Shown one piece after another: positions 35,563 through 44,511 of a stretch of DNA of 64,000 nucleotides (the stretch's first letter is position 1; each line of letters opens with the position of its first letter). The stretch is from Methylopumilus sp026399645 (GTDB lineage Bacteria > Pseudomonadota > Gammaproteobacteria > Burkholderiales > Methylophilaceae). A program made the translations under genes and the position numbers. A model generated the notes under the pieces. That model was not told where the DNA came from, made no database searches, and was given only the letters and a program-made list of their open reading frames with translations. The DNA is taken from NCBI RefSeq assembly GCF_965184065.1, contig NZ_OZ239098.1. One strand, 5' to 3'.

Positions 35563-36577
35563 CCAATTCTCTCTTAACAAAATCCTGGTCTAACAACAAT
35601 GACTTTAGATTATCGCCTTCAATTCTATGTGTATTATGTGAATTATATTCATCGCGAAAATTTTCGTTCGCATCTCCCATTGTGAAATATTTATCGTAAT
35701 TAAGATCTCTGTCGTCGAGTTTTATCTTGTAGTAATCTCCGAGGTCCTCAGTTCGAGGCATTTCCTCTTTTGAAATTAAAGTTTCAAATAATTTTTCTCC
35801 ATGCCTAGTCCCAATATTTTTGATATTTATTTTTTTTGTAAAAATTTGACTAAGTATAATTGCAAGATCATAGATTGTTGAAGCAGGTGATTTTTGAACA
35901 AAAATATCACCTTGATTCCCATGTTCAAAAGCATAAAAAACTAAATTTACAGATTCTTTTAAAGACATTAAAAATCTTGTCATTTTTGGGTCTGTTATAG
36001 TTAAAGCCGTATTACTTTTTAGTTGCGAAATGAATAGCGGAATGACAGAACCTCTAGACCCCATAACATTGCCATATCTTGTAACACAAACTATTGTTTC
36101 ATTTCCTTCGTAAAGCCTAGACTTGGATAAAGCTAATTTCTCCATTAAGGCTTTTGAGAGTCCCATAGTGTTTATTGGATACACAGCTTTGTCAGTGCTT
36201 AACATAACAACTTTTGTCACTTTATTTTCAATTGATGCTCTCAAAATATTTTCAGAACCCATTACATTAGTTTTAAGTGCTTCAAGAGGATGAAATTCGC
36301 AAGATGGGACCTGTTTTAATGCTGCTGCATGAAAGACATAATTCACCCCTTTCAAAGCCTCGCGGAGACTTTCATAATCTCTAACATCGCCAATGATAAA
36401 TTTGAATTTCTTGTTGGATAAAGACAATCTCATCTCATCCTGTTTTTTTTCATCACGACTAAAAATTCTAATTTCTTTTACATTTAAATCTAAAAGAGAT
36501 CGAGCTATAATATTTCCAAATGAACCTGTCCCTCCGGTGACTAAAAAAACTTTATCGCGAAATAAACTTAAATTCAT
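35555..36577 (-). CDS. UDP-GlcNAc 4,6-dehydratase/5-epimerase of the FnlA/CapE/WbvB type
   Basis: An extended SDR of 340 residues. The NAD-binding motif is VTGGTGSFGNIIA, followed by FSRDEKKQDEM and STDKAVYPINTMGLSKALME. In place of the usual YxxxK it has MGLSK, the M-xxx-K variant known for the inverting CapE/FnlA enzymes that make the L-sugar 4-keto intermediate. This separates it from FlaA1/PglF-like retaining dehydratases. It starts the FnlABC-like cassette and abuts the reductase gene (adjacent by one base). Confidence 0.85.
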   Translation of the reverse strand: MNLSLFRDKVFLVTGGTGSFGNIIARSLLDLNVKEIRIFSRDEKKQDEMRLSLSNKKFKFIIGDVRDYESLREALKGVNYVFHAAALKQVPSCEFHPLEALKTNVMGSENILRASIENKVTKVVMLSTDKAVYPINTMGLSKALMEKLALSKSRLYEGNETIVCVTRYGNVMGSRGSVIPLFISQLKSNTALTITDPKMTRFLMSLKESVNLVFYAFEHGNQGDIFVQKSPASTIYDLAIILSQIFTKKINIKNIGTRHGEKLFETLISKEEMPRTEDLGDYYKIKLDDRDLNYDKYFTMGDANENFRDEYNSHNTHRIEGDNLKSLLLDQDFVKRELDA

Positions 36578-37432
36578 TTAATCAAATTCCTTAAGGGTTT
36601 TTACCAGATTTAGCCATTTTGGTGAAACAAAAGAAGTGGCTGAATTAAACTTTTTAGCATCTAATGTTCTATCTATCATAAAAATATCATTTTCTTTAAT
36701 ATTAACATTAATTTTAAAGGTATCTTTAATAAGATTGAGTAAACTGAATTTATCAATTGGTTCAGAAGCAATATGATACAAGCCTTTTAATTGCTTATGG
36801 TTTGTTAGTAAATCGGCTAGAATTTTAGCAAAGAATTTGCATGGCAACCCAGTGAAATAAGCTTTGCTATAACCGTAACACTCTTCCTCTTGAGACAAAA
36901 ACCATTCTAGAAGACCATATTTTGTATCAAGCTCAAAGCCAATTGTTGATATACGCAAAGTTAAAGAGTTTCCTGTTAGTAATTCGCCTAAAGATTTGGT
37001 TTTTCCGTAAAGATCTAATGCATCGGAGGTATCTTCCTCAGAGTAATTGCCTTTCGTGCCTTGAAAAACACAATCTGTACTAATTTGAATGCAACGAATA
37101 TTCTGTTTTTCACAAATACTTAATAAGTAATGTGGAAATAATGCATTTGTATAAATAACCTCCTCAATACTAAATTCTGAAATTCTATGTTTAGTGATTC
37201 CTAAGCAATTAACAACTACATCGGGATTTAAATTTAATATCGTTTTTTCTAAATCTGGTAAATTGTAAATACTAAAATCAGAAATTATTTTTTTTAATAA
37301 ATCAGGCCCGAAAGAATTAAACTTTTTTTTATCTCTTACGAAAGCCAAAACATCGAAATTAGGATTTTCAAGAAATGCAGTGAGAATGTTATACCCAATT
37401 AGACCATTCGCCCCTAAGATTATTATCTTCAT
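36578..37432 (-). CDS. RmlD-like SDR reductase, probable UDP-4-keto-L-sugar reductase (WbvR/FnlB position)
   Basis: A 284-residue SDR with GANGLIGYNI at the N-terminus, ISTDCVFQGTKGNYSEED (the RmlD signature region) and the catalytic YGKTK. It sits between the FnlA-type dehydratase and the 2-epimerase and would reduce the C4 ketone of the UDP-L-sugar. Cap5F/FnlB/WbjC proteins are about 370 residues with a C-terminal cupin that epimerises C3. Here the protein ends with the SDR domain, so the C3 epimerisation domain is missing. That points to the L-RhaNAc to L-QuiNAc branch (WbvB-WbvR-WbvD) and not L-FucNAc. The stop abuts the next start. Confidence 0.75.
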   Translation of the reverse strand: MKIIILGANGLIGYNILTAFLENPNFDVLAFVRDKKKFNSFGPDLLKKIISDFSIYNLPDLEKTILNLNPDVVVNCLGITKHRISEFSIEEVIYTNALFPHYLLSICEKQNIRCIQISTDCVFQGTKGNYSEEDTSDALDLYGKTKSLGELLTGNSLTLRISTIGFELDTKYGLLEWFLSQEEECYGYSKAYFTGLPCKFFAKILADLLTNHKQLKGLYHIASEPIDKFSLLNLIKDTFKINVNIKENDIFMIDRTLDAKKFNSATSFVSPKWLNLVKTLKEFD

Positions 37433-38650
37433 TTATGCTAGAGCTTTCATCAACTTAATGAGACGAACAGCATTAGATTTAATTTCAAAATTTTTTGATG
37501 CATAAATTAAACCATTTTTACCAACTGATTCTAATTTAGATCTTGGCAATCTCGAAACCTTCAAAAATAACTTAGCTAAAGAATAAGGATTCTCTGGTTG
37601 GTTATAAAAGCCACATTTAGCTTCTAAGATTAGGCTTTTAGTTTCTCCATTTATGCTGGCAATGATCGGCTTACCTGCAGACATATAAGAATTAATGCGA
37701 TAAGGAATAACCTGTTGAAAAGTTTTTCTATCAAGAAGACCTGCATACAAAGCATCCGAATTTTTATAAATAAAAGGCATATAAATTTTATCTAAAAATC
37801 CAGTCATAGTAATATTTTTTAGGCGCAGAGAACTGACTTTTCTAGAAATATCACTAGATAAGCTTCCAGCACCAACAATGATAATATGAATTGAATTATT
37901 TTCTTTTTTTTGTAAAATATTAGCAGCCTCTATTAAAGTATCAAAATCTTGAGATATTCCAATATTTCCAGTAACTGTAATGTAAAATTTATTTTTTTTA
38001 AATATTTGTATTAATTTATTTGTCGAAATAGGATTCCTAACACTTTCTAGTTTGCATGTATTAGGAAAGTATTTAATTTTACCGTGGAATCGAAGATCAA
38101 TTGAGTGCTTAAAGGCATTTGATTGTAATAAAATTAAATCTATTTTACTAAATAAAAAATTATTAATTTTTCTAAAAAAAATAATGGCTGATTTATTCTT
38201 CAAATATCCATTGTTTACAGCATCATCAGGGAATATGTCCTGAATCCAAATTATAATTTTTAATTGATAAACCAACCGAAATATTAAAATACTAAAAGCT
38301 TGGTACATAGGTGATGTAGCATAAACAAAAATATGAGTAATTTTTTTTGAAGCAACAATGTATGCAGCAGCAAAAAATGAAATAAAAATGAAAAATAAAT
38401 AATTCAAAACAATATAAATAAAAGAATTTCCCAGTCTTGGAATAGTAGGTACCCGATAAATTATCAGCCCATTTTTTTTCTCCTTCGAGAAAGAAAATAA
38501 ATTATATCCCTTATAAGTTCTTCCTTTTGGGTAGCTCGGCTGGGAAGTGACAATATAGACATTTTTGATATGTTTTCTGATTTCATCTGCTAACTCATCT
38601 ATTAAAAATGGCTCTGGATAATAATGCTTTGAAAAAATGAGTAAATTCAT
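37433..38650 (-). CDS. GT4 glycosyltransferase, WbuB-like (L-FucNAc/L-QuiNAc transferase)
   Basis: A 405-residue GT-B glycosyltransferase. The start (LIFSKHYYPEPFLIDELADEI, TSQPSYPKGRTYKGYN) is that of WbuB-type L-FucNAc transferases, which are encoded next to fnlABC in O-antigen loci. A hydrophobic segment near residues 80-100 (FIYIVLNYLFFIFISFFAAA) suggests membrane contact. The C-terminal half has the donor-site segment PYRINSYMSAGKPIIASING. Acting on the sugar made by the adjacent cassette is the natural inference. It follows the previous GT gene with a 1-base overlap. Confidence 0.8.
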   Translation of the reverse strand: MNLLIFSKHYYPEPFLIDELADEIRKHIKNVYIVTSQPSYPKGRTYKGYNLFSFSKEKKNGLIIYRVPTIPRLGNSFIYIVLNYLFFIFISFFAAAYIVASKKITHIFVYATSPMYQAFSILIFRLVYQLKIIIWIQDIFPDDAVNNGYLKNKSAIIFFRKINNFLFSKIDLILLQSNAFKHSIDLRFHGKIKYFPNTCKLESVRNPISTNKLIQIFKKNKFYITVTGNIGISQDFDTLIEAANILQKKENNSIHIIIVGAGSLSSDISRKVSSLRLKNITMTGFLDKIYMPFIYKNSDALYAGLLDRKTFQQVIPYRINSYMSAGKPIIASINGETKSLILEAKCGFYNQPENPYSLAKLFLKVSRLPRSKLESVGKNGLIYASKNFEIKSNAVRLIKLMKALA

Positions 38651-39669
38651 TATTTTCGATTCAGGTATTGAACTATAAATGCCTTACCTGATAAAGGTTC
38701 GGCTAAACCTTCTTCCCTGCCAAGAAATCTGATTACAGCTGAGGCAATCGAGCGAGAGGAATTAGGATTAAAAGTTTCGACTGGATTGCACACGTCCCTT
38801 ACAAAATCAAGTTCTGAGGCAATAATTGGCATATTATTTAAATTACATTCGACTAGAGGTAGTCCATAGGATTCTGAGATTGAAGGGTAAATTAAACAAT
38901 CAGAATTTGAATAAATTTTCACCAGTTCCTCTTGAGGCACATCGCCAACAAATGAAATATTTAATAGGGAAACGAGCCCACTTAATTCTGAAAACTCATT
39001 CAAAAAAAGTACTTTATTGATAGTTAGTATAAGCTTGGGTTTTAAATTCTTATCAAATAGAATTTTCCAAGCCAACACTAAATTAATATGATTCTTATGT
39101 GGATCTAGACTAGCTGGGTAAACGAAAGCACAGTTATTTACGTTCTGCATATGATTTGACATCTTCGTTAAGAATTTAACATTATTAGTAAAAGGCCTGA
39201 CATTTACAGGAATATTTTTAACTTTGCTAATAAGTGCATCTCTCATAGATTTTGATTGAACAATATATTCATCAGCATGCATTGCTATAAATTTAAAAAT
39301 AATTCTCTCAAAAAATAATCTTAAAAATTTATTAAATTTGAAATTAGTGATATTCGTATTATCAATCAAAATTCTATTTTGAAAAAAAACACTGACAAAT
39401 GCATTTAGATTAAATAGAGGTGGAAAATTTCCGAAACAAAAAACAACGTCTTTTTCTCTTGAATTTAAGAAAATTTGAAGCTCAGCCTTGAATCTTGAAA
39501 ATAATGTTGGCTTAACTTTTTTTACATTCACATTATGAGGACATGTTACGTTGGTTCTAGAATCAGTATACAGAACAAATTCTTTATTATTAGGTAAGCC
39601 AGACAATAACTCCTCCAATAAAATCAAGCCTCCGCCTGTATTAACGTTATAAGCAACAATAAAAATCAT
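38650..39669 (-). CDS. GT4-family glycosyltransferase
   Basis: A 339-residue GT-B enzyme. It begins FIVAYNVNTGGGLILLEELL, a glycine-rich acceptor-side loop, and ends with the donor-side E-x7-E motif in SESYGLPLVECNLNNMPIIASE. YPASLDPHKNHINLVLAWKIL is the usual pre-donor segment. Donor and acceptor cannot be told from sequence. It begins 14 bases after the upstream unknown protein. Confidence 0.85.
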   Translation of the reverse strand: MIFIVAYNVNTGGGLILLEELLSGLPNNKEFVLYTDSRTNVTCPHNVNVKKVKPTLFSRFKAELQIFLNSREKDVVFCFGNFPPLFNLNAFVSVFFQNRILIDNTNITNFKFNKFLRLFFERIIFKFIAMHADEYIVQSKSMRDALISKVKNIPVNVRPFTNNVKFLTKMSNHMQNVNNCAFVYPASLDPHKNHINLVLAWKILFDKNLKPKLILTINKVLFLNEFSELSGLVSLLNISFVGDVPQEELVKIYSNSDCLIYPSISESYGLPLVECNLNNMPIIASELDFVRDVCNPVETFNPNSSRSIASAVIRFLGREEGLAEPLSGKAFIVQYLNRK

Positions 39670-39683
39670 AATGTGTGGATGAG

Positions 39684-40511
39684 TTAATCATAAATATATC
39701 TTTGTAGCTTTCTTTTTAACCTTATAAATAAAGAAGAAGTATCAGCTTTCTCAATCGCAATAATGCTATTTTTTTGGACAAGGTCATAATATTTTTGATC
39801 GGAAGCTAGCAAAGACTTAAAAAATAAGCCTCCATTTCTATAGAAAATCTGGTCTGAAGATTGGTAGTCATATTTTTGAAAATGAAAATAATTACCCATC
39901 AACTCATATTCGCTAAATGCAATTGAATCCGAAGGGTCTAGCGACTTAACAATCGCAAGATACCACTTAGTATTAAATTTTAACTCAATATCTCTTAAAA
40001 GATTCTTACCCCAAACAGCTCTTACAGGTAAAGCTTGCGATATGAAAGAGAAATTTACTTGCTTATCAAAGCCAAGTAAATTTTTATTAGTTGTAAAGTA
40101 TGGTTGATGATGTTCAGTTGATTTGATCATAAGAAGAGAGGCCCCCTCAAAAAATTTAAAGTTTTTTGTTAGAAAACTGTCCCCTTCTAGAAATAAGATT
40201 GTACTGCTTGAGTCGAAATAATCGAACGATTTAAGCTTCAAAAATTGCTGATAATACCACCCTGCTTTTTTTTTATGAATCGGACTTAAAAGCAACGAAA
40301 GATCTGATTTGCTGAACTCTGGGAAGAAGTCTGACTCAGATACGCATTCATAAATTTTCGAGGTATTTTTTATAAAAATCTTAGCTTGTTTGTCTGGAAC
40401 GACAACAATGTAACGATCCGCATCAAAGTTCTCAAGATTTTTTTTATGGCAAAATTTCCATGCCTCTAAATCATTAATGTGAGACGTTGAAAGTAGAGCG
40501 TTAATCTTCAA
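39684..40511 (-). CDS. Unknown protein, possible GT-A-like transferase (DUF6492-like)
   Basis: A 275-residue soluble protein with no signal peptide or membrane helix. The layout (NALLSTSHINDLEAWKFC, a middle segment GWYYQQFLKLKSF, then TILFLEGDSFLTKNFKFFEG, where the acidic EGDSF could be a DXD-like metal site) resembles DUF6492-type putative glycosyltransferases. That link is by pattern only. The start is TTG 40511: no ATG is nearby and AAGGGAA lies about 8 bases upstream. It overlaps the stop of the GT10-like gene by 11 bases, so the two are translated together. Function unproven. Confidence 0.6.
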   Translation of the reverse strand: MKINALLSTSHINDLEAWKFCHKKNLENFDADRYIVVVPDKQAKIFIKNTSKIYECVSESDFFPEFSKSDLSLLLSPIHKKKAGWYYQQFLKLKSFDYFDSSSTILFLEGDSFLTKNFKFFEGASLLMIKSTEHHQPYFTTNKNLLGFDKQVNFSFISQALPVRAVWGKNLLRDIELKFNTKWYLAIVKSLDPSDSIAFSEYELMGNYFHFQKYDYQSSDQIFYRNGGLFFKSLLASDQKYYDLVQKNSIIAIEKADTSSLFIRLKRKLQRYIYD

Positions 40512-41526
40512 AAATACGTTCCCTTATTAAATCAAGGATAGCCCTTGAAAAAAATTCAGGGGAAAAAATACACGCTTCTTTGGATAGAAAATTACGTATA
40601 TTATTCAAGTAATTATTATAACTATAATCATCGAGATTAATACAAAAATCATACAGGTCCTCAAGTGAGGAAAAATCGTTGAAATTTATATATGTATTTT
40701 TTGGAATAAGAGTTAATTTATCTGGGCCCCAATAGATTGGTACAGACCCATATCTAAAAACGTCAAAAATTTTTTCAGTAACATAATTATCGTAAACATT
40801 AGTATTCTCGATCGCAAAAGAGAATTTAGTTTTCTCTATGACTGTTTTTTTATTTCTTAGCGTCCCGCAGTAAATTTCTTTCATAAAAAATTTATTGAAT
40901 AGTTTTTTAAGCTTGGAAAGGTTTGTAATTCTAAATATATAGTTTAAATACCTATTAGCAAAAATAAACTTATCCCAATCGTGTCCATAAAGCCTAAATT
41001 CGTTTTGATTTTTTTTTGAAAAAAAACTTATAACTTTTTTTCTAACTAAGTATCCTTTAAGTAACTTATTATTATATGGTCTATTGGAGCAAATTAGACT
41101 AAAGAGTATATTTTTATTTTTAACTCCCTCGAAATTAATTGCGGTTGGGTGATAAATTTTTAAGAATTTTTCCCCATCATAGAGTCTATTAGACCAAGTC
41201 ATTACATAATCAGAATTAGTCCAAAAAACTCTAGAAAAAATATTCTGCACCCAAGCCTCGCTTTCGAGTTGGAGGCCAATATTTGTAGTTTCAACTCTTA
41301 CGCTCATATCCAGTTGGATCTCGCAAAAAACATTTTTATAACTAGTATAAAAATCGGACGTGTGAAGTTCTATGTTATGTATATTTAATTCATGATGCAA
41401 GCATATTAGCGGCTCAAATAATGGATGGTTCTCTCTGATGGATGGATCATTAAAAAGTAGATCATTTTTACAAAATGGGTGATTAGCTCGAAGACTAACA
41501 AATAAAGTTTCAGAATTATTTTTCAC
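40501..41526 (-). CDS. GT10-like (alpha-1,3-fucosyltransferase family) glycosyltransferase
   Basis: The C-terminal half of this 341-residue protein carries the conserved GT10 block: KFSFAIENTNVYDNYVTEKIFD followed by FRYGSVPIYWGP. This matches the FENS...DYVTEK...G..P...G pattern that binds GDP-fucose in alpha-1,3/1,4-fucosyltransferases. The N-terminal half is divergent. No heptad-repeat tail as in Helicobacter FucTs is seen. Donors other than GDP-fucose are possible, since no GDP-fucose pathway gene is in this window, although a ManC-like end lies at the edge. Start codon GTG; overlap of 11 bases with both neighbours. Confidence 0.7.
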   Translation of the reverse strand: MKNNSETLFVSLRANHPFCKNDLLFNDPSIRENHPLFEPLICLHHELNIHNIELHTSDFYTSYKNVFCEIQLDMSVRVETTNIGLQLESEAWVQNIFSRVFWTNSDYVMTWSNRLYDGEKFLKIYHPTAINFEGVKNKNILFSLICSNRPYNNKLLKGYLVRKKVISFFSKKNQNEFRLYGHDWDKFIFANRYLNYIFRITNLSKLKKLFNKFFMKEIYCGTLRNKKTVIEKTKFSFAIENTNVYDNYVTEKIFDVFRYGSVPIYWGPDKLTLIPKNTYINFNDFSSLEDLYDFCINLDDYSYNNYLNNIRNFLSKEACIFSPEFFSRAILDLIRERIFED

Positions 41527-42538
41527 GAGTACTTATTAAGCATTGTAAATTAAAAACCAATAACCCTAGGGCAATATAACGAAACTGAACTATTGGGTAA
41601 GAAAATGTAACTAGGGCATTTAAAGCAAGGAATCTTATAAGATTTTTATTTTGAGTAAAAAAGCTAGTAATTTCAATTACAAAAATATTACGAATAAATA
41701 TTAACAAAATAATTAAATTAATATCCATTAAAATATTACCAAGTCCAACTAATCCTGACTTAAAAAAGTAAATGGCCGGCTCAAAAAAAACTTTAAGTCC
41801 AAATGTAACAAACCCTAAAAATCCGAAAATATAACTTTCGAATCGTAGGTTGTCTATCACTCTGCTTAATTTAACTGCTGGGGCTGCTAAGGCTTTAAAA
41901 TCATAGATATGACTTTGGATTGCGGGTAAAGAAAATATAACAAATACAAGTATTAAAAAATCCAAAATATAATTCTTAAATAGTTTTATATACAAAATTA
42001 TAAAGAAAAGATAAGGTCTACACAAAAATAAAATTGCATAAGTAAATTTATTTACATTTTTAAATATAGGAAGAAATAAAATCGATAACACAAAAAATAT
42101 TAATGGTTCTTTCGTTGGTCCAATAGAGTAAAAAATAGCGAATGGAACTATCATTAAATAAAATAAGCAATTTATATAAACCAATTTTTTTAGTACAAAT
42201 GAAATTCGAGAAGTTAAAAAACCAAAAATAAGTGAATTTAGGAGTATGGAATACTCCATGATATTACTAAAACTTGAAGGCCAATAAAATAAAATGTGAC
42301 CGCTCGATCCTCCATTGATTTTAAATGTCTCAGCCCATAAAATACTCAAACTTTTCTTAAATATATCTAAATTCGTTGAATAATTATGAATATCTGGTAA
42401 ATAACACATTATCAAAACATCGATTGGGCAATATTGTGTTGTTAATGCATAGATGTCCATGGGTATATGAACAGCATGCATATACAGTGAGGTGGAAAGA
42501 ATATAGAAAAGAAAAAAGCCAAGGTCTCTATAAAACAT
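41516..42538 (-). CDS. Polytopic membrane protein, candidate repeat-unit polymerase (Wzy)
   Basis: A 340-residue protein with about eight to ten hydrophobic segments (e.g. LGFFLFYILSTSLYM, FVLSILFLPIF, ILDFLILVFVIFSLPA, NILMDINLIILLIFI). A hydrophilic loop near residues 40-80 (DIHNYSTNLDIFKK) probably faces the periplasm. It is the only multi-spanning protein in the locus apart from the ABC exporter, and the locus otherwise has no Wzy. Wzy proteins share almost no sequence, so the call rests on topology and context. Related families with this shape include EpsG. The overlap with the next gene is 11 bases. Confidence 0.55.
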   Translation of the reverse strand: MFYRDLGFFLFYILSTSLYMHAVHIPMDIYALTTQYCPIDVLIMCYLPDIHNYSTNLDIFKKSLSILWAETFKINGGSSGHILFYWPSSFSNIMEYSILLNSLIFGFLTSRISFVLKKLVYINCLFYLMIVPFAIFYSIGPTKEPLIFFVLSILFLPIFKNVNKFTYAILFLCRPYLFFIILYIKLFKNYILDFLILVFVIFSLPAIQSHIYDFKALAAPAVKLSRVIDNLRFESYIFGFLGFVTFGLKVFFEPAIYFFKSGLVGLGNILMDINLIILLIFIRNIFVIEITSFFTQNKNLIRFLALNALVTFSYPIVQFRYIALGLLVFNLQCLISTREK

Positions 42539-43292
42539 ATTCTTTAATTTCGTTCAGAAGTTCAACTTTGCTCTGAGTGTAATTAAAACAGCTTTTCATT
42601 TGTTGAATATCAATTGAATCTTCATTAATGTACCTTTCATTGCGATATATGTAATCCCAATCAGCTAGAGCCATGATTTCTTCAACAGATACAGAATTGG
42701 TATTTGCAATATTAAAGAGCCCAGAAACATCATCCTTTAGAACCTTGAGCACAACTTCACACACTACTTTTATATTTAAAGGCCTTAAAATACTTTTAGA
42801 ATTTAAGAAAATATTTTTAGATCTAGTTTTCAGGTCGTAGAAAAGATTTTTTTTAAGGTTGTCCCCAAAAAGATATCCCAACCGTAATATGCAAATTTTT
42901 TTAACATTTTCACTTAAGTAAACTTCAGCCAAAAGTTTATGGGTTGCATAAATTCGCGAAATTTTTTGACTCTGCGCTGTGGATGTTGAAAATAATTCAT
43001 ATATTGAAAGAGTTGAAATTAAAACCCATTTCTGAGAGCAGAAAATTCGAGAAAGCAATAAAATACTCCTTGAGCTAGTTTCATAGCAACTCACAGGGTC
43101 AGAAGTAGAAAGTCTTGGTGATGAATTACCAGATGCAAAGATAACGTGGGTGTATTCATGAATATTTTTCTCATTTATAGCTTCATCAATACTGGATATT
43201 TTAATTGGAACATTCAGTTTACTAAGAAAATTAAAAATATTATTTCCAACAAAGCCTCTGCCAATTAAAAGTATATTAGTTTTTGTAGACAT
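42528..43292 (-). CDS. NAD-dependent epimerase/dehydratase (short SDR)
   Basis: A 254-residue SDR: NILLIGRGFVGNNIFNFL gives the Rossmann glycine motif, LISTLSIYELF the serine strand and YATHK the catalytic Tyr-Lys pair. LRLGYLFGDN is the usual post-active-site segment. It is shorter than typical nucleotide-sugar epimerases (~310), with a reduced C-terminal substrate domain. It overlaps the C-methyltransferase gene by 17 bases, so a role in the same sugar pathway (keto reduction after C-methylation) is plausible but inferred. Confidence 0.75.
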   Translation of the reverse strand: MSTKTNILLIGRGFVGNNIFNFLSKLNVPIKISSIDEAINEKNIHEYTHVIFASGNSSPRLSTSDPVSCYETSSRSILLLSRIFCSQKWVLISTLSIYELFSTSTAQSQKISRIYATHKLLAEVYLSENVKKICILRLGYLFGDNLKKNLFYDLKTRSKNIFLNSKSILRPLNIKVVCEVVLKVLKDDVSGLFNIANTNSVSVEEIMALADWDYIYRNERYINEDSIDIQQMKSCFNYTQSKVELLNEIKEYVL

Positions 43293-44511
43293 TTAATTCT
43301 GGCAAAGGAACAAGAAGCTTATAACTTGATTGTTTTTGTTTATATTTTTCAATGAAGAAATCACTATAATTCCATGCTAATAAAATTGCGAGCGTAATGC
43401 CTCTGGCATCAAATTCTGACTCACTTACGATTTTTATTCCCAAACCAGGCAAATACGAATTAATTTTAATCGGATTCACTTCAGAAATGAGTTCTACTTT
43501 GTTATTTGATGGTGAGAAGATAAAGTTTAATAATGTACTGCCTTTTGCGGGCGAACCTACACAGCCTACTACACCGCCACTTTTAACTTCTTCATCAATT
43601 AATTCAATAAGGCTCTTTTTCCATTCTTCAATAGACTTTTGATAATTATCAAAAATACCTGATTTTATTTTTTCTAATTCATAGGCAATTGTAGTCTTTA
43701 TAATCTCTGTGTACTCATTCTTAGTTTTAAATCTCACATGATAAGCAAGGTTAGGTCCCGAAGCTCCAATATTGCTATGTTCAACATGAAAAATTTCAAG
43801 CTTATATTCTTCCATCAGAAGGAGCATTGGAAGTAAACTTAGGTATGAGTAATGCTCATGATATATGGTATCAAAATATTTATTTTCTAGCATTTCATAT
43901 AAATAAGGCGCCTCAATAATTAATATTGTGTCTTCATTCATAAGCTTGCTTAAGGATTTCATAACTTCATGGATTTCGTCTATATGTGCGAATACATTAG
44001 TAAATGTGATAATTTTGAATTTATTTCCTACGCTTAAAATTATCTGTTCAGATAATGCAAGATTTAAGGGCGAATTAAAAACTTGATATCCTTTTTCTTT
44101 TGCTAGCTTCGCTACTGATGATGGATCTACACCAACCCTCTTATTTTTTGGAGTTATTTCGTCATAACAATCAAGAAGTATTCCATCGTTACATCCAACA
44201 TCTAAAATATAAGAATTCTTGATAGAATAACTCGCGTCTAATGAAGAAACTAATTTCTTGTAATGATCTACAAGAGGTTTAGAAGAAGATGAGAGGTAAG
44301 AGTAGTTATTATATATCTCTGACCAATGAACTATTTCTGATAATTGACACAAATTGCATCTCTTACATCTAACGACTTTTAAATCATATCGCTTCAAATT
44401 GATACTTTTATTTGCTGAGCCTGAAAATGCATTAGCAAGGGGCTGCTTGCCTAAATCTATAACATCATGCAAATCTTCAGATCTGCAAAATCTACATTTG
44501 CTTGATTTCAT
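43276..44511 (-). CDS. SAM-dependent sugar C-methyltransferase with zinc-binding N-terminus (TylCIII/NovU type)
   Basis: A 411-residue protein in three parts. The N-terminal zinc module has CRFCRSEDL and CKRCNLCQL. A SAM-binding Rossmann fold follows with ILDVGCNDGILLDCYDE and IEAPYLYEMLENKYFDTIYHEH. The C-terminal Methyltransf_14 domain has GCVGSPAKGSTLLNF. These domains define C-methyltransferases of 4-keto deoxysugars, which act at C3 in TylC3 and at C5 in NovU. It probably adds a branch methyl to an NDP-keto sugar. A 4-base overlap with the cupin gene before it and a 17-base overlap with the SDR after it point to one pathway. Confidence 0.88.
   Translation of the reverse strand: MKSSKCRFCRSEDLHDVIDLGKQPLANAFSGSANKSINLKRYDLKVVRCKRCNLCQLSEIVHWSEIYNNYSYLSSSSKPLVDHYKKLVSSLDASYSIKNSYILDVGCNDGILLDCYDEITPKNKRVGVDPSSVAKLAKEKGYQVFNSPLNLALSEQIILSVGNKFKIITFTNVFAHIDEIHEVMKSLSKLMNEDTILIIEAPYLYEMLENKYFDTIYHEHYSYLSLLPMLLLMEEYKLEIFHVEHSNIGASGPNLAYHVRFKTKNEYTEIIKTTIAYELEKIKSGIFDNYQKSIEEWKKSLIELIDEEVKSGGVVGCVGSPAKGSTLLNFIFSPSNNKVELISEVNPIKINSYLPGLGIKIVSESEFDARGITLAILLAWNYSDFFIEKYKQKQSSYKLLVPLPELNVYKN

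Noticed and set aside
40261..40280. Homopolymer T/A tracts of 8-9 in several surface genes (e.g. near 38341, 40265, 41020, 51541) as phase-variation switches
   Set aside because: They encode Lys or Phe runs normal for AT-rich genes, are not enriched near starts, and all host frames are intact. Only the A10 of dnaX has a stop arrangement that argues for function.
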